Part shown: positions 1 to 10,443 of the stretch, in pieces
How positions within the stretch are numbered: the stretch's first letter is position 1
Layout of the letters: every line of letters begins with the position of its first letter
Origin: Ephydatia muelleri
Taxonomy: Eukaryota; Porifera; Demospongiae; Spongillida; Spongillidae
Direction of reading: 5' to 3'
Assembly: GCA_013339895.1 (NCBI GenBank)
Contig: JABACO010000001.1
Location: forward strand, 22,712,996-22,776,995
Length of the DNA stretch: 64,000 nucleotides
Made by a program: the position numbers and the translations under genes
Notes under the pieces: model-generated
Databases searched by the model: none
What the model was told of the DNA's origin: nothing
Seen by the model: only the letters and a program-made list of their open reading frames with translations

Positions 1-420
1 ACAAGAATAGGAAACGGTGACCACCATACCATGTAACAAAAATGATTTGGCCTATGACTCAGACCCCACTTTGTCCACCAAGATGACCCTTCAAATCTGT
101 TATGTTGCCTAGCAACTGACTGGATATAATATATCACATGCTTGCATTTGGAAAGCTTTCAGTGCTCCCTCATCCACCCTAGCTGGATGAGAGGGTTATG
201 ATCCCATCCTAGCCACACACACGAGTTGTGTCCCCCCCCCCCCCCTCCCAAATCTGGATCCACTAACCACTGATGGATATGACCACATCAGCTCACTCAA
301 AAATTACGCAAGACCCTCTCAAATTTAGTTTCTTTTTCTATCAGTTTTTAATCCACTGTCTATATCAAGTCCCCAGGTCAATATATTTTTAATTGCATGC
401 ATTTGAAAATAAGACCTCAG
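1..420. other. Non-coding flank with an inverted duplicated segment
   Basis: No gene is seen. Positions about 78-178 match 25060-25238 in reverse complement (shared words include the rc pairs of GGGTGGATGAG, GTTGCTAGGCAAC and CATCTTGGTGG), whereas the sequence from about 380 onward matches the same distant region in direct orientation. A C-run lies at about 232-245, followed by a short end (GGATCCACTAACCACTG) that looks like the terminus of the CAG(G/T)GGCGG-type DNA elements seen elsewhere in the window. No partner end was found. Confidence 0.5.
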
Positions 421-1245
421 AGGTACATAGGCATACATTTATGTAGTGTTCCCAGCAACCTCAAAAGATGCACAACCCCACCCACCCACCCACCCTAAAC
501 ACTGATACACAGGCAAATATGCAGTGAACTTACCCAAGCTCCTCCAGGGGGCATTGACTGATGATCTGCATCAAGGGTTCTATGCTATCGTCTCCCAGGC
601 AGTTATTACATAACCTGGGTGGATGGACACAAGAGGTGACACTAACATCTCAACACCTTCATAATGGCAGGTGTTTCAGTGATATGCACACTTGCATGAT
701 GCATGTCAATGATACATGTTCAAACACAGCTATACATTGGCAGTGGTTTGTGCTCACTGGAGTCAACTTATGTGCATAACCAAATGGTATGGTAAACACC
801 TAAAGCAGTGGTCCAAATAATCATAACAGATTGTCTACATTCTATGATGGTCGCACTGTGCATTACGATTGAATGAAACCATTTGAAGACAGTTCATAAC
901 ATGAAGCCGATATGACCATAATAATGTTAATGACTAGTGGAACTTAGTCTTTCCAACATCTTATTCTAATATTGCAATTTATTTTCACCAAAGTGATCGT
1001 AAAAAATGGAAACCATATCTTGGTTGCGTCATCGTTGTACGATGACGAACTGTGATGTTTATTTGACCGCTAATGTAGATCACATACATGTACATCATTA
1101 TCACTTGTGTTCCATACTAAATCTGTGACATACAGATCTGCTTGCATAAAAGCTCAGTTGTACCATTGCACATACCACTGGAAAAAGGAATCTTCTATAT
1201 CTATGGTATTGTAACATACTGATTTGTAATGACAAAATAAGTTAG
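380..1245 (+). repeat. Dispersed repeat RepB, copy 1 (direct part)
   Basis: This stretch aligns with 25225-26035. Long near-identical runs include the words around GGTACATAGGCATACATTTATG, the CTCCAGGGGGCATTGACTGATGATC block, and CATTCTA(T/C)GATGGTCGCACTGTGCA. The short ORFs here (for example 561-779) also occur, with changes, in the other copy at 25380-25679. They have no recognisable domain, so I treat them as repeat sequence rather than genes. Confidence 0.75.
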
Positions 1246-3346
1246 TTTGGTTTTCCATTCAATTTACTAATTTACAGTCAATGGAGTATTTAAGGGTGCA
1301 ATCTGAATGGGTGCACAAATTCAAATGCTGGACCAAGGCATGGATCTAAGGTGGCCCCAGGCTTATAGGGACCCTGACCCACCTCCTCTGTTGAGTTGTG
1401 GCATGCAGTGATTATCTAACCACATATCCTGGTTAGCAGTGTGCTTGGCCCACTCCATCTATGAATGTGTGCACACAAAGGTCACTGGCTATAGTTATGG
1501 CTGGAGGTATGGAATATGGCTTCCCACAATAGTGCTTGGGCTTTCTTCTAGTCATAACATCCCAACACCTGGCTGTTCTTAATTCAGTGTTTAACCCTTT
1601 AAATCGAAACAATAATTCCATTACACAACTCATATATTGTAACTATAAGCTTGAAGTTCCATGGGACGTAACTGCATATACTTGTTGTAGCCTGTAATGT
1701 TTTACTATTATTGGTTCATTAAAATATGTAGTACATTTGTTGTTATGCACATGAGTCACTTACATGATCCATCTTAGATTACTGAGATGTTCAGCAGCAG
1801 TACCTAATGCTATCATTCCTTCATCACCAATGTTACAAAATGTTAGGCTGTTGGAAGGAACACCAATCATAAACAGAACGTAGCATATAAATCACGCACA
1901 CCCTAGATTAGGGTGTAACAATAAGGAGAGGTGACCAGGAATGATAAAACACAATAATAAAACACAACACATGTGTGTCACATGCAAACATGGCCATGCG
2001 AGCTACACGCAAGGTGCTTGCAAGTTCATTTTAGCTCTTTTGTGGGCAGTACTGTACATGCATGGTGCTATTTATTCCATTCAATACGACAGTACTGTTT
2101 ATTCATTTCCAATAAACTCACAATCCAGTTTGGATGAATTGTATGATAAAGCTTAGCAACCCACAGAGCATATATCTCTTATGGCATGGTTACATTTATC
2201 TAACTGAATACCATTTTTTGACACACAGGAAAGCGCATACCTTTTTAGCCCCAGATTCCTTTATGTCAACACAACCATATTTTAGTATTGCAAGGTACAT
2301 AGTGTAATTTAACTTCCATTATATAATGCGGTGCTTCCTAAGCGAAGTGTCTAGCTATAATCATTGTTCCTTAGACTCCCGTATCTTTGGAAAGATTACC
2401 AGTCTTTTTATTTTATTGCTGATGGGCAAGTGTCTTGGAAGTGGATCTAAATGGTGCATGTAGTTCAACACAGCTGCTGCTACACCACAAGGTGAGGATG
2501 ATTTAATGGGGCAGCCATTGATTGAAGGGTATAATGTTACTTCCTTTCACTCTACAATGGTACATGTACACGAATGTCCTTATTCCAATGGTAAGAAGTG
2601 TATATGTGTGTAAGCCATTGCACTTATACTGGTGTCCTGGTTGTGAGGTGTAAGCATGTGTGCTATGTGAGCATGAAGGTGCATTGTGTGTGTCATAGGA
2701 GGAGACTGAAGATTGGTCGGTCTACGCAGAAAGTTATGTGTTGTGAAAGACAAAAATGAAAGGAAGGGCGTTTCATATGTGCTGATGTCGTGCGAGAACC
2801 TACAGTGTACGATATTAGAATATTGGTGACTCCAGGCAAGCTATCAGACTCTTGAATAGTTGGTGAAAAAGGTGTGAGAACACCTGGGTCCTTGTCTGTC
2901 GTTCATTGTGCAGCACTTCATGTTCAACAGCAAAATAAGGAAAGTGGGGGAAACCATGTGTACTTTTGTCTTTGCACTACAATATGTAAACTACAGGTAG
3001 CAGAGTATTGTTCATTTGATGATAAAGACATGTGGTGCAATCATAGTTTGTAGTGTGGCAGACTTGCCACCACCAACTACAGAGGGAACAAACTTTGCTT
3101 AGAATAAGGCATCTAAAGTAGTGCAAATGAAGTTGTACTATGTTCAGTTCTCATGTGCTCAAGATTTAAGAGAAAACGTATCCAATATGTATGTGTGATG
3201 TATGTTACGCAATGTGGGCCCATGCTATAGACACATTGTGGCCTTTTGCCCTTCTATCCCAGTGCCTTAGTACAGTCGTTGTGATATATTGCATGTTGTG
3301 TGTCCCACTTGGCCATTGACATAGCACAAGCTAGATCACCACGATT
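1246..3346. other. Non-coding, with further RepB blocks
   Basis: No gene is supported. The blocks at about 2105-2250 (CCAGTTTGGATGAAT... and GGCATGGTTACATT...) and 2990-3140 (GTAGCAGAGT, GTGGCAGACTT, CACCACCAACTACA) match 26085-26215 and 26305-26460, so the duplication with the 25-26 kb region continues here with large indels. The small ORFs at 1433-1633 and 1941-2156 show no domain. Confidence 0.55.
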
Positions 3347-3795
3347 GTGGCAGATACAATGACAGCATGCCTCAAATACACAAACAACGCCATCAAATGG
3401 GTGGAACAACTAGAACAGATTCAAGCTACACAAGACAAAGCAACAGAGACTGAAACTAATAATGAATTGGCAAACCTCAAAACAATAATAACAGACAAAC
3501 TATCACTGATGAGGTTCCTGCTGAAACAAAAGAGACCGCATACATGAACCAGCATCACCAAATGTTTCCAGAGGTAGGCCCTCAGGGTCCCCCAGAATCA
3601 CTAAGCCCCACAGTAGAACCAAAACCACAGAACACTCCAGCACCAATACAAGAGCAACAAGCAAAAACCAGCACCATTTGCAAGCCAGCAGCACAAACAG
3701 CACTAAACAAGTCACTGCCTCTCATGATGTCAAAACTACGCAATGATGCCACCACACATGTCCATCACATCAGGGGCGGCGGAAAGTATTTTTAA
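3347..3795 (+). CDS. Two overlapping hypothetical ORFs, probably one frameshifted coding remnant
   Basis: ORF 3347-3547 (66 aa) is rich in T, E, K and N, with a helical heptad-like stretch (IKWVEQLEQI). ORF 3544-3795 (83 aa) overlaps it by a few bases in another frame and is P/Q/T-rich. A similar polar composition returns at 4570-4783 (PTTSHTAHKP) and 10794-10925, on the far sides of a hAT relic and an LTR element. One interrupted ORF may therefore once have spanned these pieces. I do not recognise the family. A gag-like or low-complexity protein of a mobile element is possible. Confidence 0.3.
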
Positions 3796-4560
3796 GTGGG
3801 GGGGGGGGGGGGGGTAAGGCTATGAATAATTAATGAATGGGCGTGTTATACTACTATTGCGCATGCGAAAATTAATTAACGGCTCTTTAATTCTAGTGCA
3901 ATTACACAGAGAATTACAGTTCATCCTATTCTCTTTACCATGTACAAAAGAGTTAGCTATGGCTTTCAAGTCAAGTTCTTCCTTGTATGTATTGCACGTG
4001 ATTAAATGGTGATTGCTTCATGCTAGAACGCAAGTAGCTTTTGACTCTTCTCAGAGTGCTAAAGGATCATTCGCTTGTCGCGTTAGTAGCAGGAATTATG
4101 AGCAGCAATTTCACAAGCTTTAAGGCTTCTCTCATCAGCTCCACTCCTGGTCCAACACTACGAAAATATCACTGAAACTGTGCTTTTCCCCTTTGTGGAG
4201 TTTTAATTGTCCGTGCCAAAAATCCAATAAGCTTCGTCTGTTTCATCTTTTGTTCGCCGTCGTCCGATGTGAAAGTTTTGCGCTTCATTAATTCCACAAT
4301 AGAAAACACCACGACCAAAAAACTGTTAAGGAGCATGACCTGGCTTGCCTTTAGATGTTAATTATACATGTGTTGGGCATGCATGTTCTAGAACTTTCTT
4401 TTGGCTATTTAAGCATTTCACTGTGTGTGCGATTCGGATATAGACGTCAGTGTGCATTCCTTTCGTGCTCTACTGTAGTTTGACATAGGCTGTATTACTC
4501 TGTATCGCTGTGATTTCCCTGTAATATTATATTCTTTTGAGATCCTGAGTATTTTCTAAC
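3773..4560 (-). mobile_element. hAT transposon relic (C-terminal transposase fragment, minus strand)
   Basis: Read on the minus strand, about 4180-3920 encodes PATNATSE, then after a stop LRRVKSYLRSSMKQ and FNHVQYI. This is the typical C-terminal dimerisation region of hAT transposases of the ZMYM/TTF-finger group. The downstream end near 3773 begins CAGGGGCGG followed by a G-run (3798-3813), like the termini of other CAG(G/T)GGCGG elements in the window. The opposite end could not be located, so the right boundary (about 4560) is a guess. The coding part is broken by stops. The paralogous fragment at 54938-55159 carries the same PATNATSE motif. Confidence 0.65.
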
Positions 4561-4569
4561 GAGAAACAC

Positions 4570-4783
4570 AACAAAAACCGATACTGACAGTGCATACCAG
4601 TAGGACAAACATACTGACCCCATACCCACACAACAGATAATTTCAACAACGACAACAACATGACTGGATCCCTAGATATGACACCCACAACCAGCCACAC
4701 TGCCCACAAACCGACATCCCAACAAAACATAGCCATCTCTCAGTCTACACTAACCCCAGATACAAAGCCAACACCATTACAGG
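4570..4783 (+). CDS. Low-complexity T/P/H-rich ORF fragment
   Basis: The open frame (ORF start 4660) runs into the LTR at 4784 and is cut by it; the nominal stop at 4842 lies inside the LTR. The composition (many T, P, H, Q) matches the ORF at 3544-3795. The target duplication ACAGG at 4779-4783 is the left flank of the LTR element. No domain is recognised. It may be part of the same interrupted reading frame as 3347-3795. Confidence 0.3.
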
Positions 4784-5117
4784 TGTGGGGGATCATGGGA
4801 TCTCCCAGTGACTTCATAGGTGACTTGTACCCTGTGCTGTGAGACTCGGATATCATAATAATATGTATTGTAGTCGTTTGTATAGGTGTTAAGTTAATCC
4901 CATTGTAGTACTGTTGTAAAGTGCCGGATGCTCTTGTACCCTCGCAGACTACTCGGGGTTCATGCTGTGCGCATGGAAAGACTATAAAAGGCGGTGTATG
5001 TGTTCAGTCTTGGTTTCTTGTTTTGATGCGATTGTGATCTATTCGTGTTAAGCTATATACCTCGGTTGTGCAATACCGTTCGGCGAGCGCTTACTTTGAC
5101 TTCAGTGATCCTTCACA
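4784..5117 (+). repeat. G1 5' LTR
   Basis: The 334-bp LTR starts TGTGGGGGATC and ends GATCCTTCACA. It contains a clear TATA box (TATAAAA at 4983-4989) about 30 bp upstream of a likely start in the GTGTATGTGTTCAGTC region, so R/U5 probably begins near 5010. Immediately downstream, TTTGGTGGCAGCGGCGGG (about 5118-5135) is the candidate primer-binding site. The 3' copy differs by small indels and substitutions. Confidence 0.9.
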
Positions 5118-5228
5118 TTTGGTGGCAGCGGCGGGATTCATCGGCGACAGTTGTTCGGCGAGACCCATCTCGTAATGTTTGTTGTGTATGACCACTAGGT
5201 CGGGGCGTAATTATAAAGCTGTGAGACA

Positions 5229-6170
5229 ATGTGTGACGAAGGGATAGCAGACTTGATGAAAGTGCTAATCGAGGACAGGAAGTCCCGAGACGCTCGGTTT
5301 GAAGAGGAGAGGAAGAGGCAGCTACAAGCGGCGGAGTTGGAGAAGGCTCAGATGCGCGAGCAAATGGAGATGCTGCGGAAGTTGGTAGAGGATTCGCGAC
5401 GCACGGAGGAAACAAGGACCCCTGCTGGACGAGCGGGTAAGGAAGGTGAGGCCAAACTAGTGAAGTTGTCGGAGCAGGATGATATAGAAGCCTACTTGAC
5501 AACGTTTGAACGAGTGATGCGGGCGTATGAAATTAAGGAGGAACGATGGGCTGTAAAGCTTGCTCCGTATACTTGACGGGCAAGGCTCAGCTGGCCTTTG
5601 CGGCCATGAGAGCTGAGGATATGGGCAGCTATCGTTGCCTGATAGACGCCATCCTACGCCGTTACGACATCTCCGAAGAAACGTATCGGCGGAGATTTCG
5701 AGAGGCAGTGAAAAAGGAGGAAGAAACTGTGAGTGAGTTGACAGTGAGATTGAATGATCTCTTAAAGAAATGGACTAAAGAGTGCAAGACGGTACAAGAC
5801 ATTCGAGATATGATGGTCCAGGAGCAGCTACTAGACGCGCTACCACGAGAGCTTAAAATTTGGGTCGCGGAAAAAAAGCCCAAGAGGTCTAAAGAAACTG
5901 CGGAACTGGCAGATAATTACTTGCGGGCTCGGAAGCATGAGCATCGCACGGAACCGTCTGGTAGTCGCCAGGATAAGGGATCATCATGGAACAAGGGTGC
6001 AAGGGATGCTCGAGACGCTCCCAAGGTACCAAGTGGACGGGAGACGCTAGGCGGACAAAGCGCCTAGACGGATCGAGAATCGCGAGGCGATCCACTGTTT
6101 CACCTGTGGCAAAAAGGGCCATATTGCAAGGCATTGTCGTATACTAACGCTCTTGTCTGCATAGGGTTGC
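5229..6170 (+). pseudogene. gag: G1 gag, two frames
   Basis: The first ORF (5229-5576) opens with a long charged helix of R, E, K and Q (about residues 15-70), then a capsid-like start (DDIEAYLTTFERVM). The second ORF (5546-6067) continues the capsid in another frame (LTGKAQLAFAAM, RRRFREAVKKEEETVSELTV). The resemblance is to the SCAN/capsid type of Gmr1-like gag. A nucleocapsid knuckle C-X2-C-X4-H-X4-C (CFTCGKKGHIARHC, about 6097-6138) follows in a third frame. At least two frameshifts separate the pieces, so no intact Gag can be made from this copy. Confidence 0.75.
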
Positions 6171-6184
6171 CAAGTGATATGCGA

Positions 6185-6609
6185 CGCGAGGGGACAGTCA
6201 ATGGTCGGAGTGCCAGAAATATCATCTTGACACCGGTTGTTCAAGGACGATGGTCCACCGCAACCTGGTGTCAGAAGCACAGACCGTGGATGGGGAATCT
6301 GCGGTTGTTCGATGTGCCCATGGGGACAGTGTTTTATATCCCATGGCTGAAGTCAACATCGAGGTTGATGGGTGCACAATTAGTGCTGTAGCAGCAGTGT
6401 CTGACACAGTCCCAATGGATGTTCTACTAGGGACGGATGTTCCAGAAGTCGGGAAATTACTAAGCAGAGTATCGGCCGATTTCCGAGAACAATCGAATGC
6501 TCTGGTGGCTATTACCCGAGCCAGGGCCAGGCAAGAAGCGGAGGCAAAAAAAGAGAGTCTGCGAAGCAGCAGCGATCAAAAGTGCGACCGAATCCAGTTT
6601 TGCCTGTAG
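6185..6609 (+). pseudogene. G1 aspartic protease remnant
   Basis: The active-site motif LDTGCS (about 6227-6244) is followed by TMVHRNLV in the frame of ORF 6250-6609, then a flap-like region and the second conserved motif MDVLLGTDVPEVG (about 6418-6456), the counterpart of the usual ILGxD motif. The motif and the downstream ORF are in frame from about 6215, but the link to gag is broken. Between 6610 and 6840 only degraded linker sequence is visible; no RT is found at the place where a canonical Ty3/gypsy pol would have it. Confidence 0.7.
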
Positions 6610-6841
6610 AAGATATTCAGCCGGAAGTGTGGAATATGGGAGAGGAGCTAGACGGATCGATATTCATTGGAGGAAGAGAGAGGCCGCTATTATAAGTAGG
6701 AGCCAAAGAGAGACGGAAGAACGCAGAGGGTATGTGCAGAACCGTCAACAGGATTCGATGTCCGTGAGGAGTTGAAAAGGCTCCAAGAAACGGATCGGAC
6801 ACTGGAGATTATTCGGAGAGCCAGTCCTAAAGCAAAAAAGT

Positions 6842-7871
6842 GAGAATGGGGTTAGCTTTGTTGAGAAAGAGGGGCTTATTTATCGTGTTGTGAGGGCACC
6901 GTTGAATCGGGATGGGGGAGAGCTGTATACCCGAGAACAGCTCGTGTTGCCGGTGCAGTGTAGGGGAATGGTTATGGAGTTGGTGCATAGCATTCCTCTA
7001 GCTGGTCACTTGGGAAAGCACAAAACTATACGGACCGAGTGCAGCAGCGATTCTACTGGCCCACATTGCGCAAGGATGTGGCTGACTACTGCAGGAGATG
7101 CGAGGCATGTCAGAAAACATCGCGGGTCAAACCTCATCACGCGCCATTGATACCATTGCCTATATCATGGATGAGCCATTTCAGAAGATCGCGATGGATA
7201 TAGTTGGACCTTTACCGCGAAGCAGCTCTGGGAATCGGTACGTGCTGGTCATTTGTGACTATGCCACCAGGTATCCCGAGGCAGTGCCGATGAGAGCGGT
7301 TGACGCAGAAAGTGTATCCGAAGGCTGGTGAAGATGTTTGCACGGGTCGGCATCCCTGGCGAAATACTTACCGATCAAGGCTCGAATTTTACCAGTCAAC
7401 TGCTAACTGAGATGTACCGTTTACTTCATATCCGACCAATTCGTACAACTCCGTATCGGATGGCTTGGTCGAACGATTCAACCAGACGCTGAAGTCTATG
7501 CTGAGGAAATTCGCCACGCAGAAGGAAAAGGACTGGGATAAGTTGATCCCATACAGTGTATGTTTTATTTGCATATCTACTGGATTCTCCCCGTTTTAGT
7601 TACTTTACGGTCGGGAGGTGCGCGGGCCTCTGTATGTGTTGCCAGAGTCGTGGGTAGCTCGAGAAAGAAATACTGAGAGCGTCGTATCTCACGTCCTGGC
7701 AATCAGGGAGAGGATGGAGCAGATGTCTAGCTTGGTCAAGGTGAGTCTCGAGAAAGCGCAACAGTCACAGAAGGCCCGGTATGATCAGACTACACGCGAC
7801 AGGACCCTCAAAGAAGGTGATACGATGCTAGTACTATTGCCCACATCCTCCAATACCCAGTGGCAAGGGCC
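6842..7871 (+). pseudogene. G1 integrase (HHCC finger, DDE core, start of GPY/F), interrupted
   Basis: The zinc-binding region reads ...H-X3-H... (SIPLAGHLGKHKT) then C-X2-C (YCRRCEACQKTS) across a frameshift at about 7030. The core shows MDIVGPLPRSS (first D, about 7195), ILTDQGSNF (second D, about 7368) and SDGLVERFNQTLKSML (catalytic E, about 7456). Later come LLYGREVRGPL and the charged C-terminal arm ending WQGP at 7859-7871. There the OTU transposon enters; the sequence resumes at 9634 with YKVTKQV, which restores the GPY/F-type continuation. Frameshifts at about 7330, 7455 and 7560 make it a pseudogene. Confidence 0.85.
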
Positions 7872-8189
7872 TGTCACGCAAAAATTGTACCGGGCTAAAA
7901 TTGTACCGGGCGGTACATTTTTGGTTACCAAATTTGTACCGCCCCGGTACACTTTTGGTCGCCAAAAGTGTACCGGCCTTGCCAAAAGTGTACCGCCCCG
8001 GTGCAATTTTGGTAACCAAAAGTGTACCGGTCTTGCCAAAAGTTTGCCGTGTTGAGCACAAACATTTTAATGGCTATGTTTTTATAGCAGCGGGTCCTTG
8101 TACTAAACGCGCTGTTGTCCTTCACTTTTCGTCCAATAATACAACTGAATTTAGTTAAAGATCAGACGTATACCAGAATCTGATAGCTG
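7872..8189. repeat. Left terminal inverted repeat of the OTU transposon
   Basis: It pairs with 9317-9633. It holds at least five copies of a 13-16-bp word (GTACCGG followed by GGCAAAAGT or CCAAAAGT) in both orientations, so a single arm can itself fold. Beyond 8050 the arm is unique but still matches the right arm (rc of ACATAGCCATTAAAATGTT and ACCAGAATCTGATAGCTG). Confidence 0.85.
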
Positions 8190-8243
8190 TATGTTCATAC
8201 ATTACCTAAAATTGATTGCAGGATAACTCTAAAGTCACTGCAT

Positions 8244-8973
8244 TTGCTAGGAAGTACATACTTTCTAATGTCACCATTACACTTGGATGCATTTTGTCAG
8301 TGGGTGATTTCTAAAAGAAAAGTGTTCACTTGTAAGGAAAACTTTGACATCAACTTGCTTATGGAACATGAAGAACAATCTTCACACCTCATGGATGTTA
8401 TTGTAGATCAAGTTGACAATGAAAGTGAAACTACTATCAAGTATTGGCCAGTATGTGAAGATTGGCAAAATAGCAAGTGTCAGATGCTTGGGATGAAGTT
8501 TGTCAGAGGAAACATCAGTCATGTACCAGAACCCTGTGCGTTTAGCACTTTCCACCATGCAGCCTGCTGTCACAGGAAGAATTCTAGGTGATGGTAACTG
8601 CTTCTTTAGGGCCCTGGCACATGTGGTAACTGGATCACAAGAAGATCATTATGAACTCAGAGTAATCACAACATCATACATGCAACACAATGCTGAAGAT
8701 TTATCTTGCTATCTTGAAGCAAACGATTGTATCGAGGATTATTTAGTGAGATCAGACATGCAAAGTCCATCTGTATGGGCAACTGAGAAGGAAATATTTG
8801 CAGCAGCGTACATGCTAGCAACGCCTATATTTGTATTCAGCAAATGTGGACACAGGTACAAGTGGCTGCAATTCTCTCCTGTCTCTGAAGATATCAGTGC
8901 CACTGAACACTCCAAAGAGGCTATTTTCCTTATTAACATTTCAAACCACTATGAGACTGTTAGGCGAATGTAG
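8244..8973 (+). CDS. OTU-domain cysteine protease, two overlapping frames
   Basis: OTU proteases are deubiquitinases or deubiquitinase-like. The frame from 8500 to 8973 shows the catalytic Asp/Cys box GDGNCFFRAL (about 8587-8616), a helical region with HYELR, the conserved WATEKEIFAAAYML segment, PIFVFS, and the C-terminal His box ISNHYETVRR (about 8938-8967). Catalytic Asp, Cys and His are all present. An upstream frame (8244-8591) gives an acidic N-terminal part (MDVIVDQVDNESETTIKYW) that overlaps the OTU frame. Joining them needs a frameshift or a small intron near 8495-8510 (CAG at 8503-8505 is a possible acceptor). The nearest ATG in the OTU frame is 8521. Confidence 0.8.
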
Positions 8974-9722
8974 CCTTATTTCAATTGTGTATTCTCCCTG
9001 AATTAATGAAATTGTTGCATTTAGTAACACTGGCGATGAGTGGTATTAGCAGTACCTGGATGACTCATGCAAGACTGCGAAATGATAACTGTATACTTTG
9101 CTGTACATACGTGGATTCTATTACATCCCAACCAGCACGCGGCTTATCAGCAAATGCCGGTTCTGTTGCTGCAGACGGCCCATAAAGAACAGCTGACATT
9201 GAAATGCAACCAATAGATTATGTCTGTGCTCATTTGTTGTACTACTGCATGTGTTAATATTTGGGAGAGACACTTGAAGTATGGTTCAGCTTAGGCTGCT
9301 TAGCTTCATTCAAACGCAGCTATCAGATTCTGGTAAACGTCTGATCGTTATAACTACAGTAGTTATTATTGGACGAAAAGTGAAGGACAACAGCGCGTTT
9401 AGTACAAGGACCCGCTGCTTTAAAAACATAGCCATTAAAATGTTAGTGCTCAACACGGCAAGCTTTTGGCAAGACCGGTACACTTTTGGTTACCAAAATT
9501 GTACTGGGGCGGTACACTTTTGGCAAGGCCGGTACACTTTTGGCGACCAAAAGTGTACCGGGGCGGTACAAATTTGGTAACCAAAAATGTACTGCTCGGT
9601 ACAATTTTCGCCCGGTACAATTTTTGCGTGACAGGCCTTACAAGGTTACCAAGCAGGTGAGGAAAAGAATTATTTAATCGACATGCACGATCGTCGGAAG
9701 AGGAAAAGGCTGATCCATATTA

Positions 9723-9848
9723 GTCTCGTACCCAGACCCAACTGTACGTAACGATGGTCATCGCTTACAGTATGACATCATGTACGTGATGTCTGTCATA
9801 CTGTAAGCGATGATCATCGTTACGTACAGTTGGGTCTGGGTACGAGAC
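9723..9848. mobile_element. 126-bp palindromic MITE
   Basis: GTCTCGTACCCAGACCC at the left is repeated as its reverse complement at the right, and pairing continues almost without mismatch to the centre at about 9785 (CATGTACGTG). It lies in the linker between the G1 integrase and RT parts. The flanks (CATATTA / AAGTTCC) do not show a clear duplication. The near-perfect arms suggest a recent insertion or gene conversion of the arms. Confidence 0.8.
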
Positions 9849-9879
9849 AAGTTCCATATCCCTTCCCAGTACAGCAGTT

Positions 9880-10443
9880 AGCACCAGTTACTGGTCCGAG
9901 AGCGGAACAGACGTGCATGAGGACGACGAAATTCCTGTCTGGAAGGAGGAGAGTGCTGGTGTAGTACACTATGGACCTCAGCTCACCGAACAACAGAGGA
10001 CAGATTTGGCAGACTGAAGAGGGAGTTTGCACAGGTGCTTGCAAACACACCAAGAAGAACCCAGTTCGCAGAACATTGTATTGAGACAGGGTCGGCACGC
10101 CCCGTGCGACTTCCTGCATATCGAATTCCCCATGCCGATAGAGAAACTGTCCGACAGGAGATTGAAGAAATGCTCGAAGAGTGGATCCTTGTGCATTTTA
10201 ACAGTGAGTGGAGTTCACCCATAGTCCTGGTGGGAAAGAAGGATGGATCGTTCTCTAGTTTGGATGGATAAACTCAAGGACAGTAATTCCCGGTTGACTC
10301 GTTGGAGCTTATCAATGCAACCGTTCAATTTCACTGTTGTATATCGAGCCCGGCCAAGCCAATGGGAATGCCGATGCGTTGTCAAGGGCACCAGGGTCGA
10401 GTTGTGCATCAAACAAGTTTGCTGCCGGAGAGGAAGGGAAGGA
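9880..10443 (+). pseudogene. G1 reverse transcriptase N-terminus joined to RNase H C-terminus
   Basis: The stretch to about 10255 gives the N-terminal RT part: a helix (LTEQQRTDLADLKREFAQVL), then the polypeptide with RLPAYRIPHA, and WSSPIVLVGKKDGS, the start of the RT fingers. Palm motifs and the catalytic YxDD box are absent. From about 10258 the sequence is that of the end of RNase H (SRLTRWSLSMQPFNF, then NGNADALSR in a shifted frame at about 10362). About 1.5 kb of pol has therefore been deleted. The purine tract GGAGAGGAAGGGAAGGA (about 10427-10443) is the polypurine tract, so RNase H really is the last pol domain. Confidence 0.8.

Larger units (their letters stand above)
7872..9633 (+). 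mobile_element. Inverted-repeat DNA transposon carrying an OTU protease gene (Ginger-like, non-autonomous)
   Basis: The ends are perfect inverted copies (TGTCACGCAAAAATTG... and ...CAATTTTTGCGTGACA). The inverted repeats extend about 318 bp (7872-8189 and 9317-9633). The host target GGCC is duplicated (7868-7871 and 9634-9637), and removing element plus one copy restores the G1 integrase reading. The outer 190 bp of each arm is built from iterated AAAAGTGTACCGG-type words. The unique centre encodes an OTU-family cysteine protease and no visible transposase. TGT-starting long TIRs, a 4-bp duplication and an OTU passenger fit what is reported for Ginger-type transposons; the superfamily call is inference. 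Confidence 0.8.

Noticed and set aside
5113-5502. 129-aa minus-strand ORF opposite G1 gag
   Set aside because: It is a shadow of the gag coding strand; the plus strand has a coherent charged helix and capsid sequence.
7785-8158. Several overlapping ORFs of the GTACCGG repeats
   Set aside because: They come from the iterated terminal repeat words of the OTU transposon and recur in all frames at 9281-9677.
8985-9185. ORF after the OTU gene as a second gene
   Set aside because: Short, starts just past the OTU stop, no domain, and lies between the gene and the right inverted repeat; probably 3' UTR.
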